DNA of 64,000 nucleotides, from the NCBI GenBank assembly GCA_050944415.1, contig JBMNRA010000005.1, forward strand, positions 1 to 64,000. The letters are read 5' to 3'. This DNA comes from Ruminococcus_G sp050944415. GTDB taxonomy: Bacteria; Bacillota; Clostridia; Lachnospirales; Lachnospiraceae. The notes below the pieces were generated by a model. It saw nothing but the letters and a program-made list of their open reading frames with translations. It was not told where the DNA came from and did not search any database. The position numbers and the translations under genes were made by a program. Positions 8,218-18,604 of this stretch are shown piece by piece; the first letter of the stretch is position 1; each line of letters starts with the position of its first letter.

Positions 8218-9779
8218 AGAAAAAAGCGGGATGGATAACCGTGGTGATATGTCTGCTGCTGTCTGTTATGATACCGGCGGCGGTGTTTGCGGGGGAGCAG
8301 GAACAGGGATATCTGACGATACCCGGCAGTCACAAACTGGGGGCCTGTCAGGCAGGGGAGACAGTATCGCTGGAAGTTCCGGTGAAGAACAATACCCGGG
8401 ATAATTCCATAAGAATAAGCAGCGTGAGGCTTAAGAACGATACGGAGAATTATCCTTTTATGAACGATACCACAGGTGCACTGGGCAAGGTGAACAGACA
8501 GGAGCTGAAGCCCGGGGAAGAGGCGAAAATAGTTTTTGACAGTCTGACAGCCAGAACAGATGTGGCCGACCGGGCGGTAACTCTTCAGCTGGAAGTGATA
8601 TTCGATGTTACTGTGACTGACAAGGATACTCAGGAAGCCGTTACCCATGAGAACCAGCGGGTTTTCCTTCCGCTGCAGATTGACACGGTGGCGGCGCATG
8701 AGGAAGAAGAGCCTTCTCCTGAGCCCACGGAACCCCCTCTGGAGGAGCCGCTTGACGATATCGGGGACGGCGGCTACGTAGACGGCGGATTTTACAGTGA
8801 CGGCGGAGACTACGGCAGTTACGGCGACGACGGCGGCAGTGTAGGAGAAGAGGAGGAAGAAGGTAAGGGCAGTACGCCCCGGGTAATTATCGAAGGCTTT
8901 ACAACGGAACCTTCCGTAGTAAACGCGGGGGATACGTTTAAACTGAAGCTGAAAGTGCGAAATACATCTAAAAAAACGGCGGTTGGAAATATGGTGCTTA
9001 CCCTTCAGACTCCCCAGGCGGGGGAACAGGAAACGGCAGCGGAGGCTTTCCTGCCGGTGGATGGGTCCAATACTCTGTACATAGAAAATATCCCTAAAAA
9101 CAGCACAAAAGAAGTATCTGTCTCCATGAATGCCAGAGCGGATCTGGTACAGAAGCCCTATCCCGTGGAAGTGGCGCTGAAGTATGAGGATGAAAAGGCC
9201 AATGCCTTCGACGGAACTCTTAATATATCCATACCGGTGCGGCAGAAAGCGAGGTTCGATGTGAGCCGGGTGCAGGTTATGCCGGAGTCCATATCGGTGG
9301 GCGAGGAATCGAACATTACCTTTGAAATCTATAATCTGGGCAAAATGAAACTTTACAATGTCAGTGTGAAGGCAGATGATCCCTCTCTGGTAAACGGGGA
9401 GGTTTTTGTGGGAAATCTGGATGCGGGAGCTACGGGAAGCGTGGATATGATGGCGCAGGGAGCGGCGCCGAGCGCAGGAGACGGTACTGTCAGACTGGTG
9501 GTGACTTATGAGGATCAGGACGGCAATCAGGGCACCTTTGAGACCAGCTGCAGCCTGTTTGTGGCAGAGGCGGCTCCTGCGGATGACGAAATGTTCCTGG
9601 ATGAGACCTTTGCCGGTATGGAAGATGAAAAACCGAAAACCAACCCGTTGATCTGGGTCGGCATTGCAGCGGCAGCGGCGGCTGTGGCGGCAGCGGTTGT
9701 TCTGGTGAAAAGGAAACGCAGAAAGGAAGAGGAGTGGGCCAATGAGATTTTGGGATCTGATAAGGATGAGTTTAAGTAA
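8214..9779 (+). CDS. Membrane-anchored extracellular CARDB-like protein
   Basis: A 521-residue surface protein with an N-terminal signal peptide (cleavage probably after VFA, about residue 26) and a C-terminal transmembrane helix (about 481-500, Ala/Val-rich) followed by a KRKRRK stop-transfer segment. Between them are three beta-rich segments resembling CARDB/COG1361 S-layer-type domains, with phrases such as VPVKNNTR, KVRNTSKK and EIYNLGKM. An acidic, Gly/Tyr/Asp-rich linker lies at about 160-225. Its coding frame overlaps those of the ATPase and the permease, so it is probably an accessory extracellular part of the transporter, comparable in position to the adaptor of Gram-negative MacAB but not homologous to MacA as far as I can see. 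The substrate is unknown. Confidence 0.75.
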   Translation: MKKKAGWITVVICLLLSVMIPAAVFAGEQEQGYLTIPGSHKLGACQAGETVSLEVPVKNNTRDNSIRISSVRLKNDTENYPFMNDTTGALGKVNRQELKPGEEAKIVFDSLTARTDVADRAVTLQLEVIFDVTVTDKDTQEAVTHENQRVFLPLQIDTVAAHEEEEPSPEPTEPPLEEPLDDIGDGGYVDGGFYSDGGDYGSYGDDGGSVGEEEEEGKGSTPRVIIEGFTTEPSVVNAGDTFKLKLKVRNTSKKTAVGNMVLTLQTPQAGEQETAAEAFLPVDGSNTLYIENIPKNSTKEVSVSMNARADLVQKPYPVEVALKYEDEKANAFDGTLNISIPVRQKARFDVSRVQVMPESISVGEESNITFEIYNLGKMKLYNVSVKADDPSLVNGEVFVGNLDAGATGSVDMMAQGAAPSAGDGTVRLVVTYEDQDGNQGTFETSCSLFVAEAAPADDEMFLDETFAGMEDEKPKTNPLIWVGIAAAAAAVAAAVVLVKRKRRKEEEWANEILGSDKDEFK

Positions 9780-11139
9780 TCTGTGGCGAAGAAAACTCAG
9801 AACCTTTCTCACCATTCTGGGTGTGATGATAGGGACGGCTTCCATTGTGGTGATGGTGTCCCTGGGTCTGGCTCTTGACAAATCCACTATGGAGACCATG
9901 GAAAGCAGCGGTGGGCTGACTACCATACAGGTATACGAGAACGGCACCTTTATGGATATGTCATCGGATTCATCAGAAGAGGCCACTGATGAACAGAAGA
10001 GGATTACTGATGAGACCATAGATCAGATTCATCAGATTCCACATGTAACCATAGCGTCTCCCGTTCTGAATCTTCCGGTGCTTGCGAAGCAGGGCCGGTA
10101 TATGGGATACTTGGATGTATACGGGATGAGTCTGGAGGCTCTTCAGAGTATGAATATGACTTTTGCCAGCGGCAAAATTCCGGAGGAGAATGATGGACTT
10201 TCCTTTATCTACGGCAATCAGGTAGTGACAAACTTCTATGTTGAGTCCACGGGAGAAGGCTACTGGGAAACAGGCGAGATACCGGAGGTGGATCTGGAGA
10301 AACCGATGTATTACATTTTCGACCAGGACAGTTACTGGGCCAGTCAGAATCCCGGGGAGACAGCGGAGGAAGAAGGGCAGGAACAGCAGGCGGCTGCTCC
10401 GCCGAAAAAATATATGCTTCCGGTAGCCGGCATATTGGCCGGCGATCTGGAGACCTATACGGATCAAAGCTACGGGGTATACTGTGATATTGAGGCGCTT
10501 ATGGCTCAGTTGAAGAGAATTTTCAAAAACAAGGTAATTCCGGGGCAGCCAACGACGAAATCCGGGAAACCTTACAAAGAAATTTATTACAATCAGGCAT
10601 ATGTCAGAATTGATGATATGGAGCATGCGGAAGAGGTGCAGAGCGCCATAAGGGATATGGGTTACACACCCAACTGGAATGCGGAATGGGTGCAGGCGCA
10701 GCAGAAGCAGTACCAGAGTATTCAGCTGGTTCTGGGCGGAATCGGAGCTGTTTCGCTGTTTGTGGCGGCTATCGGTATTGCCAATACCATGATGATGTCC
10801 ATCTATGAACGGACGAAAGAAATCGGAATTTTGAAAGTTCTGGGATGCAGCCTGTCCAATATCCGCTCCATGTTTCTGGCGGAGGCCGCCGCCATTGGTT
10901 TCGGCGGCGGAATCGCAGGGCTGATTTTAAGCAGTGTGATCTCCTGGGCGCTGAATAATTTCGGGGCGGCGCTGGGAGGAAGCATTACGGGGATGACGGA
11001 AGCGCAGATATCCTATATTCCCCTCTGGCTGGCCGGCCTGGCGCTGGTGTTCGCGGTGCTGGTGGGGATGATCGCGGGATTCTTCCCCGCTCTTCGTGCC
11101 ATGCGGCTCAGCCCCCTGGCGGCCATACGAAATGAGTAA
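9742..11139 (+). CDS. MacB/FtsX-type ABC permease
   Basis: A 465-residue permease with one MacB-like periplasmic-core domain (about 45-315) after TM1 and the FtsX domain with three C-terminal helices (about 330-460), including MMMSIYERTKEIGILKVLGCS, a hallmark of this family. It begins 38 bases before the end of the CARDB-like gene. The four-TM topology fits mechanotransmission-type exporters. No substrate-specific feature is visible. Confidence 0.9.
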   Translation: MRFWDLIRMSLSNLWRRKLRTFLTILGVMIGTASIVVMVSLGLALDKSTMETMESSGGLTTIQVYENGTFMDMSSDSSEEATDEQKRITDETIDQIHQIPHVTIASPVLNLPVLAKQGRYMGYLDVYGMSLEALQSMNMTFASGKIPEENDGLSFIYGNQVVTNFYVESTGEGYWETGEIPEVDLEKPMYYIFDQDSYWASQNPGETAEEEGQEQQAAAPPKKYMLPVAGILAGDLETYTDQSYGVYCDIEALMAQLKRIFKNKVIPGQPTTKSGKPYKEIYYNQAYVRIDDMEHAEEVQSAIRDMGYTPNWNAEWVQAQQKQYQSIQLVLGGIGAVSLFVAAIGIANTMMMSIYERTKEIGILKVLGCSLSNIRSMFLAEAAAIGFGGGIAGLILSSVISWALNNFGAALGGSITGMTEAQISYIPLWLAGLALVFAVLVGMIAGFFPALRAMRLSPLAAIRNE

Positions 11140-11151
11140 CAGAAGTGAAGT

Positions 11152-11301
11152 ATGAGGAGGAACTCCACGGTGGATAAACTATTATTGTTCCTCTGGATGG
11201 ATTCCCGGCTCAGTAAAAATGGAAACCGTCTGGCTGATACCCCAAAATTCTCAAAAGCCTGCCGACAAAAGATTCAAAAGCACACACAGCAAGGATGGTG
11301 A
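11152..11301 (+). CDS. Possible small ORF (49 codons), unknown
   Basis: An ATG at 11152 (or GTG at 11170, preceded by AGGAGG) opens a frame to the TGA at 11299. The peptide is Lys/Arg-rich and contains LFLWMDSRLSKNGNRLADT. I do not recognise it. It sits exactly at the boundary between the MacB-like operon and the two-component/ABC module and may be a leader peptide, a remnant of an incoming element, or not a gene. Confidence 0.3.
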   Translation: MRRNSTVDKLLLFLWMDSRLSKNGNRLADTPKFSKACRQKIQKHTQQGW

Positions 11302-11307
11302 AAACAA

Positions 11308-12000
11308 ATGAAGCACATTTTCTTTGTGGAGGACGATTCGAGTTTAATCAACGGTCTATCTTTTGCAATCAAGAAACAAGGCTATGAATTGACGATTGCC
11401 CGCACCAGTGTGGAGGCCGAACAACTATGGGAAAACGGGAATTATGATCTGGTAATTTTGGATGTGACATTGCCGGACGGTTCGGGTTTCGACCTATGCC
11501 GAAAAATCCGGACATCCTCCAAAGTACCGATTATGTTTTTGACGGCTGCCGATGAGGAAACGGATATTATTATGGGGCTTGATATTGGCGGCGATGATTA
11601 TATGACAAAACCATTCAAGCTGGCTGTGTTTCTTTCCCGGATCAATGCCTTGCTGCGCCGCAGCGAAAACTTTAATCAGGAGCAGGCCGGGCCAGAACTG
11701 CAATCTAATGGAATTAGGGTTCAACTTCTCAAACAGGAAGTTACTAAAAACGGGGTTTCTCTTGACTTGACGGCCAGCGAATATAAACTGCTGTGTCTAT
11801 TTATGGAAAACCCTAACATCATTCTTTCTCCAGAGCAAATTTTGAGCAAGCTCTGGGATTGTGACGAGAAATACATCAATAACAATACTCTGACCGTGTA
11901 TATCCGGCGGCTTCGCACAAAAGTAGAAGATAACCCTGCCGATCCTCAAAAGATTGTGACCGTTCGACGTATGGGGTATAAATGGAGTACGGCGGGGTGA
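11308..12000 (+). CDS. OmpR/PhoB-family response regulator
   Basis: A 230-residue regulator with a receiver domain (D9/D10 acidic pocket, phospho-acceptor D52 in VILDVTLPD, the LTAADEE Thr and the TKPF Lys) and a C-terminal winged-helix domain ending in VRRMGYKW. Eight bases separate it from the sensor kinase. Two-component pairs followed by ATPase/FtsX-permease genes in Firmicutes usually sense cell-envelope antibiotics or peptides and switch on the transporter. The duplicated inverted repeat before each downstream ATPase gene is the natural candidate target. Confidence 0.92.
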   Translation: MKHIFFVEDDSSLINGLSFAIKKQGYELTIARTSVEAEQLWENGNYDLVILDVTLPDGSGFDLCRKIRTSSKVPIMFLTAADEETDIIMGLDIGGDDYMTKPFKLAVFLSRINALLRRSENFNQEQAGPELQSNGIRVQLLKQEVTKNGVSLDLTASEYKLLCLFMENPNIILSPEQILSKLWDCDEKYINNNTLTVYIRRLRTKVEDNPADPQKIVTVRRMGYKWSTAG

Positions 12001-12008
12001 GGTGAGCC

Positions 12009-13046
12009 ATGAAAATACTGGTCAATCGAAAAATTAAACGTCTTTTTCTGTGTGTGTTGCTATCGCTGGCAGCGTTCACCGCGGCTTCTGTTCTCACTAT
12101 TTGCTTGGGACTGAAAAACGCGGCCCTTTATATGGCAATCGCCGCCGTGTTGATGACGCTCATAATTTTCGCTGTTCTGTATTGGTATTTTCGAGATCAA
12201 AGCAAAACCATGAATGATGCCATAGCACAAATTCGGGAATATATTGCTGGGAACCGAAATGCCCGTATTGAATGCGATGATGAGGGAGACTTATACCGGC
12301 TGTTTCATGAGGTGAATTCCCTGGTCACGATTTTGAACGCTCATGCCGAGAATGAAGGGCGCGCCAAAACCTTTATGAAGGATACCATTTCTGATATTTC
12401 CCATCAGTTGAAAACGCCGTTGGCTGCACTCAATATTTACAATGGCTTGATGCAGCAGGAAGTCAACGATAGCCCAGAGCTGAAAAAGTTCACCTCTCTC
12501 TCCGAGCAGGAATTAGATCGGATTGAAAACCTTGTCCAAAACCTTTTGAAAATTACTAAACTGGATGCAGGAACAATCACTCTGGAAAAGGCCCCTCAAA
12601 ATGTTGCGGATATGATGGGCTATATCGAAAGGCATTTTGCCTATCAGGCACAACAGCAGGAAAAAACGCTCATTCTCTCCGGAAATGAAGAAATTACCCT
12701 CGTCTGCGACCAGACTTGGCTAATCGAAGCAATCAGCAATATCGTGAAAAATGCTTTCGATCACACAAAGCCAGGAGCTACCATCCGTCTTACATGGCGT
12801 GCGTTTGCTTCTATGGTCCAGATTACTGTAAGCGATAATGGCAGCGGTATCCACCCGGAGGATCTGCCCCATATTTTCAAGCGGTTTTACCGCAGCCGTT
12901 TTTCAAAAGATACGCAGGGAATTGGTCTGGGATTACCATTGGCTAAAGTTATTATAGAAGATCATAATGGAACGATTGAGGTGAATAGTACGTTAGGCGT
13001 GGGGACAACCTTTGCCATCAATTTTCTGAATCCTACAAAATTGTAG
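12009..13046 (+). CDS. Sensor histidine kinase
   Basis: A 345-residue membrane kinase with two close transmembrane helices (about 12-33 and 38-60) and almost no extracellular loop, so it likely senses within the membrane or through the transporter. The H-box is SDISHQLKTPLAAL, the N-box NIVKNAFDH, and G-boxes are DNGSGI and GIGLGLPLAK. The stop codon lies inside the right arm of the inverted repeat that precedes the first ATPase gene. Confidence 0.92.
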   Translation: MKILVNRKIKRLFLCVLLSLAAFTAASVLTICLGLKNAALYMAIAAVLMTLIIFAVLYWYFRDQSKTMNDAIAQIREYIAGNRNARIECDDEGDLYRLFHEVNSLVTILNAHAENEGRAKTFMKDTISDISHQLKTPLAALNIYNGLMQQEVNDSPELKKFTSLSEQELDRIENLVQNLLKITKLDAGTITLEKAPQNVADMMGYIERHFAYQAQQQEKTLILSGNEEITLVCDQTWLIEAISNIVKNAFDHTKPGATIRLTWRAFASMVQITVSDNGSGIHPEDLPHIFKRFYRSRFSKDTQGIGLGLPLAKVIIEDHNGTIEVNSTLGVGTTFAINFLNPTKL

Positions 13047-13050
13047 GATT
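13029..13050. promoter_or_regulatory. Inverted repeat upstream of ATPase copy 1 (candidate response-regulator operator)
   Basis: AATCCTACAA - AA - TTGTAGGATT, a 10-bp-arm dyad that overlaps the last codons and stop of the kinase gene. The 16-bp core recurs at 15767-15782, each time ending 73 bp before the ATPase start codon. Conserved TTGACGTG follows downstream in both copies. Binding by the neighbouring response regulator is inferred. Confidence 0.6.
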
Positions 13051-13119
13051 CCAGTCATAATGCAGTAGGGTTGACGTGCTACTCTTTCTATACCAAAACA
13101 GAAAGAGGTGTTACACGAT

Positions 13120-13799
<680 letters not shown>

Positions 13800-13803
<4 letters not shown>

Positions 13804-15617
13804 GAAGTTATTTGAGCTTGATCCCAATCTCTGCAAAGGTTCACCGGCGGCAAAACCGCATGACGCTGCTCTGCATTATTCTCGCCGTGTTTATGGTCAC
13901 AGCCATTTTCAGCATGGCGGAAATGGGCGCCCGGATGGAACAATCCAGGCTGGCAGATAAGCATGGTGATTTTTCGCTCCTTGACAGTCTGATGGACACC
14001 GCCATGGGACAGACGCTGATGATTACGGCGGCTGGAATGTTTTTGCTGCTTCTGATGGCCGGTGTGTTGATGATCTCCAGCAGCATTAACAGCAGTGTGG
14101 CGCAGCGCACTCAGTTCTTTGGCATGATGCATTGCATCGGTATGAGTAAGCAGCAGATTATCCGCTTTGTCCGTCTGGAAGCCCTAAATTGGTGCAAAAC
14201 CGCCGTTCCCATTGGACTTGTCCTTGGAATTTTGGCTTCCTGGATATTATGCGCTGCCTTACGATTTCTTGTCGGAGAAGAATTTTCCAACATTCCGCTG
14301 TTTGGTATCAGCGGCATTGGAATTGTCAGCGGTATTTTGGTGGGCGTGATTACTGTCCTGCTGGCGACGAGGACCCCAGCCAAACACGCAGCAAAGGTGT
14401 CTCCCATTGCAGCGGTTTCTGGAAACTCCGAAAAGATAAAAACGGGTCACCACGCCGTCCATACAGGCTTTCTCAGGATTGAAACGGCGCTGGGGGTTCA
14501 TCATGCTGTGGCCGCAAAGAAAAATCTGTTTTTGATGACTGGCTCCTTTGCCCTGAGTATTATTCTGTTTTTGAGCTTTTCTGTCCTGATTGATTTTGTC
14601 GATCACCTGATGCCGCAATCGGCTGCCGCTTCTGATATTGACATTTCAAGCAGCGACGGGGCCAATTCTATCGACAACGATCTGATGCAGACACTTGCAA
14701 ATATGGAAGGGGTCAAACAGGTTTACGGACGCAGAAGCAGTTTCGACGTGGCTGCCGGTTTGGATGGAGACACGACCCTTTCCAGCACTGTGGATTTGGT
14801 TTCCTTTGACGATTTTGACCTAAAGGCTCTCCAAAAAGACGGTACGCTTCGCTGGGGCAGTGACTTGTCAAAGGTCTATGGCGACAGCGGGTATGTCCTT
14901 GCAACCTGGGACCGGAACAGTTCCTGGGCCGTGGGAGATGTCATCTTTGTGGGAAACGAGCAGCTCACGATTGCCGGGCTGTTGAAACATGACCCGTTCA
15001 GCGGAGATGGCCTCACTGGCGGGAAGATCACGCTGATTACATCTGGCGAGACATTCACCCGGTTGACTGGTATCACCGACTATTCGCTTATTATGATTCA
15101 GACAACTTCCAGTGCGACGGATGAGGATGTAGCTGCGATTCGCCAAATCGTGGAGGAAAACGGTTACATCATGAGTGATAAAAGGGATCAACGCACATCC
15201 GGCACCTATTTTGCCTTTGTTGCCTGCGTCTATGCTTTCCTTGGTATTATCACACTGGTTACTGTGATGAACATCATGAACAGCATCTCTATGAGTGTAT
15301 CGGCCCGCATCAAGCAGTATGGTTCCATGCGGGCGGTGGGCATGGATGGCCGCCAGCTTTCCAAGATGATTCTGGCAGAAGCTTTTACCTATGCTTTTTG
15401 GGGCTGCATCATCGGTTGCGCGATTGGCCTGCCCTTCAGCAAAATGATGTACGATTTCCTTATCACGGACCAATTCCCTTATGCGTCCTGGAGTCTGCCT
15501 ATCGGGTCGCTGGCCGTCATCGTCCTGTTTGTTATTGCCGCGGCGGTGCTTGCCGCTTATTCTCCGGCAAAACGGATACGAACAATCTCGGTGACGGAAA
15601 CCATCAACGAACTGTAA
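13800..15617 (+). CDS. FtsX-domain ABC permease (copy 1, short first loop)
   Basis: A 605-residue permease with eight likely helices and two FtsX domains (LMAGVLMISSSIN region and the NSISMSVSARIKQYGSMRAVGMDG region). It aligns with the 777-residue copy 2 over nearly the whole length, but the extracellular loop between TM1 and TM2 is only about 30 residues against roughly 200 in copy 2. This is either a naturally short-loop subfamily or a deletion. The start at 13800 overlaps the ATPase stop and follows GGGAGG. It is coupled to the intact ATPase. Confidence 0.88.
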
Positions 15618-15854
15618 CGGCAGTTATGAGCCGATACAAACATAGGAAAAAGCGTGCCATGAGGGCGTTGAGAAAAAAGGAAAGCAAAGGGCTATACGGA
15701 ATTATCAGAACTTCCTGAAATGTATCTGAATGCCGTTGTGGCCGTTGCTTTTTATTAACTGCAATTCCTACAAAATTGTAGGGTTCTTGTCATAGTGCAG
15801 TAGGGTTGACGTGTTACCCTTTCTACATTAAAACAGAAAGAGGTGTTGCACGAC
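15618..15854 (+). other. Spacer between the two ABC copies
   Basis: Holds a 30-codon basic ORF (15626-15718, beginning MSRYKHRKKR) that I do not recognise and regard as doubtful, then the second copy of the promoter/operator region found before ATPase copy 1. Confidence 0.4.
15767..15782. promoter_or_regulatory. Second copy of the CCTACAA/TTGTAGG inverted repeat
   Basis: CCTACAAAATTGTAGG, identical to the core at 13032-13047, 73 bp before the start codon of the degenerate ATPase copy. The downstream TTGACGTG and AACAGAAAGAGGTGTT segments are also conserved, so the whole control region was duplicated. Confidence 0.6.
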
Positions 15855-16274
15855 ATGGATTTGTTAGAGGTTAAGAAAATATCCAAAACATACGGGACCG
15901 GAGAGGGTACGGTCCACGCTTTGAAAAAGGCTGCCTTCTCTGTCCCCAAAGGCGAGTTTGTTGCGATTGTCGGTGAGTCTGGTTCCGGTAAAAGCACGCT
16001 GCTGAATATGATCGGTGCGCTGGATACTCCTGCTTCGGGGAAGGTGTTCATTGGCGGAAAAGATATGGTTTCGATGAAAGAGCGTAACCTGACGGTGCTG
16101 GGGCTGAAAGAGCGCCGCAACCATCTGCCCAGCCAGCTTTCCGGCGGCCAGCAGCAGCGTGTAGCGATAGGCCCCGCTCTGATTACCCGCAGTCAGAGTA
16201 TCGCCCAGACCGCTGACCGCATTTTGCAGGTATCGGACGGTGTGGTGACGGATTTTGGGAGGTGCAAGGAATGA
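15855..16274 (+). pseudogene. ABC ATP-binding protein (copy 2), catalytic core lost by two in-frame deletions
   Basis: At 139 residues against 227 in copy 1, it keeps Walker A (GESGSGKST) and the LSGGQQQR signature but lacks two blocks. One is 47 residues that include the Q-loop (missing after ERNLTV); the other is 41 residues that include Walker B, D-loop and H-loop (missing after ALITR). Both gaps are in frame and fall between short direct repeats in copy 1 (CTGACGGT and TGATTACCC). The Arg in the GRAL motif is also changed to Pro. It cannot hydrolyse ATP as built. Reading frame, RBS and overlap with the next permease are kept, so it may still be translated to couple the permease. Confidence 0.88.
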
Positions 16275-18604
16275 AAGGTTATCTGAGCCTGATCCCGATT
16301 TCTGCAAAGGTACGGAAACGCCAGAATCGAATGATGATTCTTTGCATTATCATTTCCGTCTTGCTTGTAACTACAATTTTTAGTGCCGCGGATATGATTA
16401 TCCGAGGTGAGACGGTTACTATGCAGGCTAAACACGGCAACTGGCATATCCAGGTGAACAATATTTCGGATGAAATTGCTGAAGAAATCAGCAACCGCCC
16501 CGATGTCACTGCCGTTGGATGGTCAGCGGTATTTAATGAGGATGCCGACCAGCCTTATACCATAGGTGAACGAAAAGCAACACTATACGGTACGGATGAA
16601 ACTTATCTGGCACAGTTGGCCAATGGCATGGAGGAAGGCGCTTTCCCTCAGAGTGGCAAAAAAGTGGTACTCAGTTCAAATGCCAAACTTGCACTGGATG
16701 TACAGTTGGGCGATTCTGTGACAGTTCAAACACCGGCAGGAAATGTAGATTTTATTATATCCGGCTTTGGTTCAGATGATCAGGAGTATTACGAAGGGCA
16801 GACATACTTGGTTGCTGTTTATATGACAAAGGATGCCTTCGTATCACTGATGAACGAAAATGGCATTTCGGACTATGCCTCCGCCTGCTATGTGCAGTTT
16901 CAAAGTGCGGCAAAGGCGGCCGACGCCATTGCTGAAATTCAAGCACAGTATAACCTGCCGGAAGGCAGTATCCGTGAAAATACCGCTATTATGGGCCTTG
17001 CCGGACAAAGCAGCAACGAGTCCATGCAAAACGTCTACGGGTTAGCGGTCACTCTGTTTATTATGGTTCTGATGGCCGGGGTGTTGATGATCTCCGGCAG
17101 CATGAACAGCCAGGTGGCTCAGCGAACAAAGTTCTTTGGCATGATGCGCTGCATCGGTGCGAGCCGCAAACAAGTGATTCGATTTGTAAGGCTGGAGGCG
17201 CTCAACTGGTGTAAAACAGCCATCCCGATTGGTCTTATCGTAGGTACAGTCATTACATGGTCCGTCTGTGCGTTGCTTCGCTACGGGATTGGCGGTGAAT
17301 TTGCGGGCACTCCGGTCTTTGCACTCAGCCCGGTTGGATTGATAAGCGGCGCGGCGGTGGGCCTCGTGACAGTTCTGCTGGCGGCGCAGGCTCCCGCAAA
17401 ACGTGCGGCAAATGTTTCTCCAATGGCAGCCGTTTCCGGAAGTAGCGAGACGGTCCCTACGACACACCGCACGGCGAGATTGATTTTTGGAAAAGTCGAA
17501 TGGACATTAGGGGTTCATCATGCAACCGCTTCTAAGAAAAACTGGTTCCTCATGACAGCCAGTTTTTCCCTGAGCATCATCTTATTCCTTTGCTTCTCAG
17601 TAGGGCTTGATTTTGCTCGTGAATTGGTGCCATCTCTGCGGTCCTGGCAGCCGGAAATTACTTTGAACGGGTATGCAAATGCCCTTCTGCTGGAGCCGGA
17701 TCTGCTGAATAAAATTCAGGAAATTCCCCATGTGGAAGATGCCTATGGTACTGCGTACCTCGAAAATGTCCCTGCCGTATCCTCCAGAGAAGGGATCGAC
17801 CATGTTAATCTCATGTCTTATACGGACTATTTGCTGGATAGCACAGCAGATAGCGTAGTTGAAGGTGATTTGTCTGCCATCTACGGGAATAACGGACAGG
17901 TTATGACGATCAGCAACAAAGACAATCCTTTACAGGTTGGGGATACGATTCAGATTGGCGGAAAGGAAGTTACCATTACCTGTGCTGTTTCCGATGGCGT
18001 ATATTCCAGTGAATACAGTGTAATTTGTTCTGCTGAAACCTTTGAATGGCTGACAGGAGAAACAAATTACAGCCTGATTGGCATACGACTGGATGACGAT
18101 GCAGGGGATGAAACAATCCGGCAAATTAACAATCTGGTTGGCAGCGATGTTATTTTTGATGATTTGCGGCAAAGCAATCAGGAAGATGCGGTAACTTACC
18201 TGGCAGTACAGTTTGTGCTATACAGTTTCCTTGCAATTATTGCGATGATTACGCTGTTCAATATCATCAACAGCATTTCGATGAGTGTGACAGCCCGTAT
18301 CAAACAATATGGCGCAATGCGAGCGGTTGGAATGGATGGCGGTCAGCTTGCGCGCATGATTACAGCGGAATCTCTCACCTATGCTGTTTCTGGCCTTGTA
18401 GTGGGTTGCGTGGCTGGATTACTTCTGAGTCGATATCTGTACATCATGTTGCTAACGAGATATTTTGGTACAGCTTGGAGTTTGCCAGTACTGCTACTCT
18501 GTATTATCTTCCTGTTCGATTTTGCGGCTGCTTTTCTGGCAGCTTATACACCATCAAAACGGATACGCAATATGGCGATCACAGAAACGATCAACGAGTT
18601 GTAA
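16271..18604 (+). CDS. FtsX-domain ABC permease (copy 2, full-length)
   Basis: A 777-residue permease with eight predicted helices: TM1 about 22-44, a large first extracellular domain about 45-255, TM2-TM5 to about 440, a second extracellular domain about 445-640 and TM6-TM8. The FtsX regions LMAGVLMISGSMN and NSISMSVTARIKQYGAMRAVGMDG match copy 1 closely. The ATG at 16271 follows GGGAGG and overlaps the stop of the degenerate ATPase. Since its own ATPase is dead, activity would need the intact ATPase of copy 1. Confidence 0.9.
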   Translation: MKGYLSLIPISAKVRKRQNRMMILCIIISVLLVTTIFSAADMIIRGETVTMQAKHGNWHIQVNNISDEIAEEISNRPDVTAVGWSAVFNEDADQPYTIGERKATLYGTDETYLAQLANGMEEGAFPQSGKKVVLSSNAKLALDVQLGDSVTVQTPAGNVDFIISGFGSDDQEYYEGQTYLVAVYMTKDAFVSLMNENGISDYASACYVQFQSAAKAADAIAEIQAQYNLPEGSIRENTAIMGLAGQSSNESMQNVYGLAVTLFIMVLMAGVLMISGSMNSQVAQRTKFFGMMRCIGASRKQVIRFVRLEALNWCKTAIPIGLIVGTVITWSVCALLRYGIGGEFAGTPVFALSPVGLISGAAVGLVTVLLAAQAPAKRAANVSPMAAVSGSSETVPTTHRTARLIFGKVEWTLGVHHATASKKNWFLMTASFSLSIILFLCFSVGLDFARELVPSLRSWQPEITLNGYANALLLEPDLLNKIQEIPHVEDAYGTAYLENVPAVSSREGIDHVNLMSYTDYLLDSTADSVVEGDLSAIYGNNGQVMTISNKDNPLQVGDTIQIGGKEVTITCAVSDGVYSSEYSVICSAETFEWLTGETNYSLIGIRLDDDAGDETIRQINNLVGSDVIFDDLRQSNQEDAVTYLAVQFVLYSFLAIIAMITLFNIINSISMSVTARIKQYGAMRAVGMDGGQLARMITAESLTYAVSGLVVGCVAGLLLSRYLYIMLLTRYFGTAWSLPVLLLCIIFLFDFAAAFLAAYTPSKRIRNMAITETINEL

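Noticed and set aside
8160..10019. Long leftward open frame (619 codons) opposite the CARDB-like gene
   Set aside because: Composition is Arg/His/Leu-rich with no domain and no RBS; it mirrors the codon bias of the real genes on the other strand.
13029..13050. Inverted repeat read as a terminator of the kinase gene
   Set aside because: No T-run follows, it overlaps the stop codon, and it recurs at fixed distance before the second ATPase copy, so an operator is more likely.
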